Shown piece after piece: positions 12,703-14,576 of a DNA stretch of 14,576 bases. This DNA comes from an uncultured Chitinophaga sp. GTDB taxonomy: Bacteria > Bacteroidota > Bacteroidia > Chitinophagales > Chitinophagaceae. The first letter of the stretch is position 1; each line of letters begins with the position of its first letter. Location: contig NZ_CALNBI010000455.1 in assembly GCF_937874145.1 (NCBI RefSeq), positions 1 to 14,576 on the forward strand. Direction: 5' to 3'. A program made the translations under genes and the position numbers. The notes beneath the pieces are model-generated. The model searched no databases, was not told where the DNA came from, and worked only from the letters and a program-made list of their open reading frames with translations.

Positions 12703-13770
12703 TTACGACAGCGACGGCGGTGCCGTTTGCCGCAGGTAGAGCGTTTGCGTGGGATGCGCGAAGTGAATTCCTTCTTTCCGGAAAGCAGCGTAGATATCGA
12801 GGTTGATGGCCTGCTGTTTATCCATGAACAGCACATAGTCGGGGCTGAGGATGTAATATACCAGCTCGAAATTGAGGCTGGATTCGCCGAAGCCCGCGAA
12901 ATGCGCGCGGTCGAATTGCACGTTGTCCTGGCTTTCCACGGCGCCGCGCAGGATGGCGGGGATGATGGAGAGGTTTTCTTCCGAGGTCTGGTAAGTGACC
13001 CGCAGCTGCGCAACTACCCTTCTTCTTTCCATTCTCTTGTAGTTGTGGATGCGGGAATTGGTGAGGTCGGTATTGGAGCAGACGAGTTGTTCGCCGTTGA
13101 GGGTGCGGATGCGCGTGGTTTTGATACCGATGTATTCGATGACGCCGAGTTTATCATCGACCAGGATAAAATCCCCGATTTCGAAGGGCCGGTCGAAGAA
13201 GATGACGAAATAGCTGAAGAGGTCGCCCAGGATGGTTTGCGCGGCGAGGGCGATGGCGATACCGCCGATCCCGAGGCCGGCGATGAGTGTGGTGACGTTG
13301 TAACCCAGGTTGGAGATGAGGGACAGGATGCCGAGGGTCCAGATGAAGAAATTAACGATCAGGATGAGGCCGTTGGCTTGTTTCTCTTTGGTTTCGCTGT
13401 TGTCCTGCCTTTTAATGTAACCGAACACGAACCGGCGGAAAAGGGCGCTGATGCCGCGGAGCACGAAGAAGGTCATCGCGGCGAGGAAGGCCACGCGGAT
13501 GACGTTGGCGAGTTTGTCGTGGAGGCTGAGCGATTGCAGTGCGGACCATACGGCCAGCACGTATAATGCGGGCACGATGGTGCGTCCGGCGAGGCGGATA
13601 ATGAAATCGTCCCAGGTGCGTTCGGTATTGGCGGTCCACTGGAGGAGTTTCTTCAGCACGATGGACCGGAGGACGCGGATGGCGAGGAAGGAAACGAGGA
13701 TGATAATGGATGCGGTGATCCAGGAGGCAATGGAATTGCCTGCCCATGTCTGGTGTAATACATTTTCCAT
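12703..13770 (-). CDS. MscS-family mechanosensitive channel
   Basis: A small-conductance mechanosensitive channel that opens under membrane tension to release solutes in osmotic downshock. The 355 residues hold about four transmembrane helices (roughly 17-35, 64-82, 90-112 and 133-153). Then comes the pore helix 'LIAGLGIGGIAIALAAQTILGDLFSYFVIF' (162-191), with the small-residue Gly/Ala packing typical of MscS TM3. The beta domain follows: 'RPFEIGDFILVDDKLGVIEYIGIKTTRIRTLNGEQLVCSNTDLTNSRIHNY'. The soluble alpha/beta vestibule makes up the rest. It has one or two helices more than E. coli MscS (286 residues), placing it among the medium-size homologues. It ends at a bidirectional terminator and is transcribed from a promoter about 138 bases upstream, so the leader is long for this genome. 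Confidence 0.93.
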   Translation of the reverse strand: MENVLHQTWAGNSIASWITASIIILVSFLAIRVLRSIVLKKLLQWTANTERTWDDFIIRLAGRTIVPALYVLAVWSALQSLSLHDKLANVIRVAFLAAMTFFVLRGISALFRRFVFGYIKRQDNSETKEKQANGLILIVNFFIWTLGILSLISNLGYNVTTLIAGLGIGGIAIALAAQTILGDLFSYFVIFFDRPFEIGDFILVDDKLGVIEYIGIKTTRIRTLNGEQLVCSNTDLTNSRIHNYKRMERRRVVAQLRVTYQTSEENLSIIPAILRGAVESQDNVQFDRAHFAGFGESSLNFELVYYILSPDYVLFMDKQQAINLDIYAAFRKEGIHFAHPTQTLYLRQTAPPSLS

Positions 13771-13822
13771 TTCTTTCTTTTTGTGGTGGAAAACCGGTTT
13801 ACGAATGGCCGCAATAGGAATA

Positions 13823-13870
13823 TTACCGCTTGGTGCGCAGGGGACATTGCTGAAAATATCCGTCCTGCAT
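13823..13870 (-). CDS. Possible 15-codon leader ORF before mscS
   Basis: An ATG at 13870 opens MQDGYFQQCPLRTKR and stops at TAA (13823-13825). It lies inside the predicted mscS leader, about 32 bases after the likely transcription start and 52 bases before the mscS ATG. It resembles no known leader peptide. An ORF this short is easily chance. Confidence 0.2.
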   Translation of the reverse strand: MQDGYFQQCPLRTKR

Positions 13871-13908
13871 ATTAGTTATGCCAATCTGATGGATTGAAGC
13901 GTATCCGG

Positions 13909-13940
13909 CAAATATAGGAAAATGAGCGGGGAAGGGCAAG
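13909..13940 (-). promoter_or_regulatory. Promoter of mscS
   Basis: On the minus strand: CTTG (13940-13937), a 20-base spacer, then TATATTTG (13916-13909), a perfect -7 match. It ends 138 bases before the mscS ATG, predicting a leader of about 130 bases. No closer -7 match is visible. Confidence 0.65.
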
Positions 13941-13964
13941 GAAATGCGTGTTAAAAAATGGTGA

Positions 13965-14008
13965 CCCGCATGTGCGGGCAGCCGATATTCAGCAGGTGCG
14001 GCATGCCG
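13965..14008. repeat. Two GCATG-centred palindromes
   Basis: CCCGCATGTGCGGG (13965-13978; 6-base arms, 2-base centre) and CGGCATGCCG (13999-14008; perfect). Their centres are 32 bp apart, close to three helical turns. They flank the expected -33 position of the downstream gene and could be paired operator sites. Confidence 0.4.
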
Positions 14009-14015
14009 GAATTGT

Positions 14016-14023
14016 TATCTTAG
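14016..14023 (+). promoter_or_regulatory. Probable -7 element of the membrane protein gene
   Basis: TATCTTAG, one mismatch from TAnnTTTG, ends 21 bases before the ATG at 14045. That distance equals the one for the lpxD-like gene. No -33 TTTG is seen, as the position is occupied by the palindromes. Confidence 0.45.
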
Positions 14024-14044
14024 CATTCTAAAAATTCCTTACCT

Positions 14045-14500
14045 ATGAACGAACAAGTGTCCCAACTCGGCGAAGAGTTCGATATTCCATCCGTGACCCG
14101 CCGGCAATTACTCCCGCTTTGGATTAAAATTTTCAGTTGGATATTCGTGTTTGTCGGATTGTTGTCGCTGTTGTGCCTTTTCCTGGCGGCATTGGGCGTA
14201 CCGGTCAGTTTATCTGTTTTCGGGTTGGAAACGACAGACGGGCTATCGCCGACAGGACTGATCGTTATTTCTATGTTTTTGCTGAAAGCAATAGTGTCTA
14301 TCGGGCTGTTGGGCATGCAGAAGTGGGCGGTGGAGCTCGCGTTGGCAGACGCTGTGCTGGGTATAATCGTTTGTCTGACGACCATGGTTGCCGGGGTTTG
14401 GGATGGAAACCTGACAATCCGGCTGGAGTTGGTTTTACTGGGATTGTATTTATGGAAGATGTTGAAGATCAGGAATGATTGGAAGAATAGTCCGCAGTAA
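14045..14500 (+). CDS. Four-helix membrane protein, unknown function
   Basis: I do not recognise this 151-residue protein. After a polar N-terminus (1-24, acidic then 'TRRQ') it has about four transmembrane helices: roughly 25-50, 70-90, 95-117 and 125-141. The first is long and rich in Leu and Phe. The loop between helices 1 and 2 ('GLETTDGLSPT') is polar, and 'MQKWAVELALADAVLGIIVC' starts the third helix. The C-terminus is basic ('KMLKIRNDWKNSPQ'). There are no charged residues in the helices beyond Glu, Asp and Lys near their ends, and no enzyme motif. The layout resembles small Bacteroidota membrane proteins of the DUF type. The gene is monocistronic, with a probable promoter, two palindromes and a strong terminator. 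It is less GC-rich than its neighbours. Confidence 0.75.
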   Translation: MNEQVSQLGEEFDIPSVTRRQLLPLWIKIFSWIFVFVGLLSLLCLFLAALGVPVSLSVFGLETTDGLSPTGLIVISMFLLKAIVSIGLLGMQKWAVELALADAVLGIIVCLTTMVAGVWDGNLTIRLELVLLGLYLWKMLKIRNDWKNSPQ

Positions 14501-14524
14501 TTGATTCCAGGATCGTGATAATGA

Positions 14525-14554
14525 AAAAAAGCGCCGGAGTAACGGCGCTTTTTT
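14525..14554. terminator. Bidirectional terminator
   Basis: AAAAAAGCGCCG (14525-14536), loop GAGTAA, CGGCGCTTTTTT (14543-14554): a perfect 12-bp stem. It lies 24 bases after the membrane-protein stop and has T tracts on both strands, so it could also end a minus-strand gene entering from the right edge. Confidence 0.93.
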
Positions 14555-14576
14555 AGTGGAAGTGGTCCCACCTGGG

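Noticed and set aside
1..14576. Defence island, mobile element, CRISPR array or biosynthetic cluster
   Set aside because: I found no transposase, integrase, toxin-antitoxin pair, nuclease/helicase defence genes, spaced short repeats or clustered biosynthetic genes. The content is ordinary core genome.

Overview
The window looks like core chromosome from a GC-rich member of the Bacteroidota, most likely the Chitinophagaceae (a Chitinophaga-like organism). Three things point there. The gliding lipoprotein gene gldH is present. There are stand-alone LpxD-like and FNR-like genes of Bacteroidota character. Six perfect copies of the Bacteroidota -7 promoter element TAnnTTTG lie in front of genes, all in the right orientation. 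There are no rRNA or tRNA genes, CRISPR arrays, insertion sequences, phage genes or recognisable defence genes.

Layout. Positions 1-2045 (minus strand): gldH and yicC form a tight two-gene unit with its own promoter, preceded by a RluE-type 23S rRNA pseudouridine synthase. Positions 2049-4823 (plus strand): an FNR/CRP-type regulator with four FNR-like cysteines, then a 359-base non-coding stretch with an AT-rich tract and two DnaA-box matches, then an LpxD-like acyltransferase followed after 10 bases by an unknown lipoprotein. Positions 4834-7823 (minus strand): pheS with a strong terminator, a 3-hydroxyacyl-CoA dehydrogenase, and an extended SDR reductase with its own promoter. Positions 7919-8491 (plus): a small charged lipoprotein with recent internal repeats and a seven-proline run. 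Positions 8662-9489 (minus): purU. Positions 9658-12648 (plus): an exported type I sulfatase and a dihydrolipoamide dehydrogenase, each followed by a terminator. Positions 12703-13770 (minus): an MscS-type channel with a leader of about 135 bases. Positions 14045-14500 (plus): a four-helix membrane protein of unknown function.

The genes do not make one pathway. They are short housekeeping units: envelope (gldH, lpxD-like, two unknown lipoproteins, mscS), translation and RNA (yicC, rluE, pheS), and central metabolism (hydroxyacyl-CoA dehydrogenase, purU, lpd). The promoter elements settle several start codons: the in-frame TTG codons upstream of lpxD and pheS lie inside -7 boxes and are not starts.

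I found no convincing new multi-gene system. The signals most worth checking are the DnaA-box/AT-rich region before the lpxD-like gene, the cysteine set in the FNR-type regulator, the very short pheS leader, the repeat lipoprotein, and the paired palindromes before the last gene.
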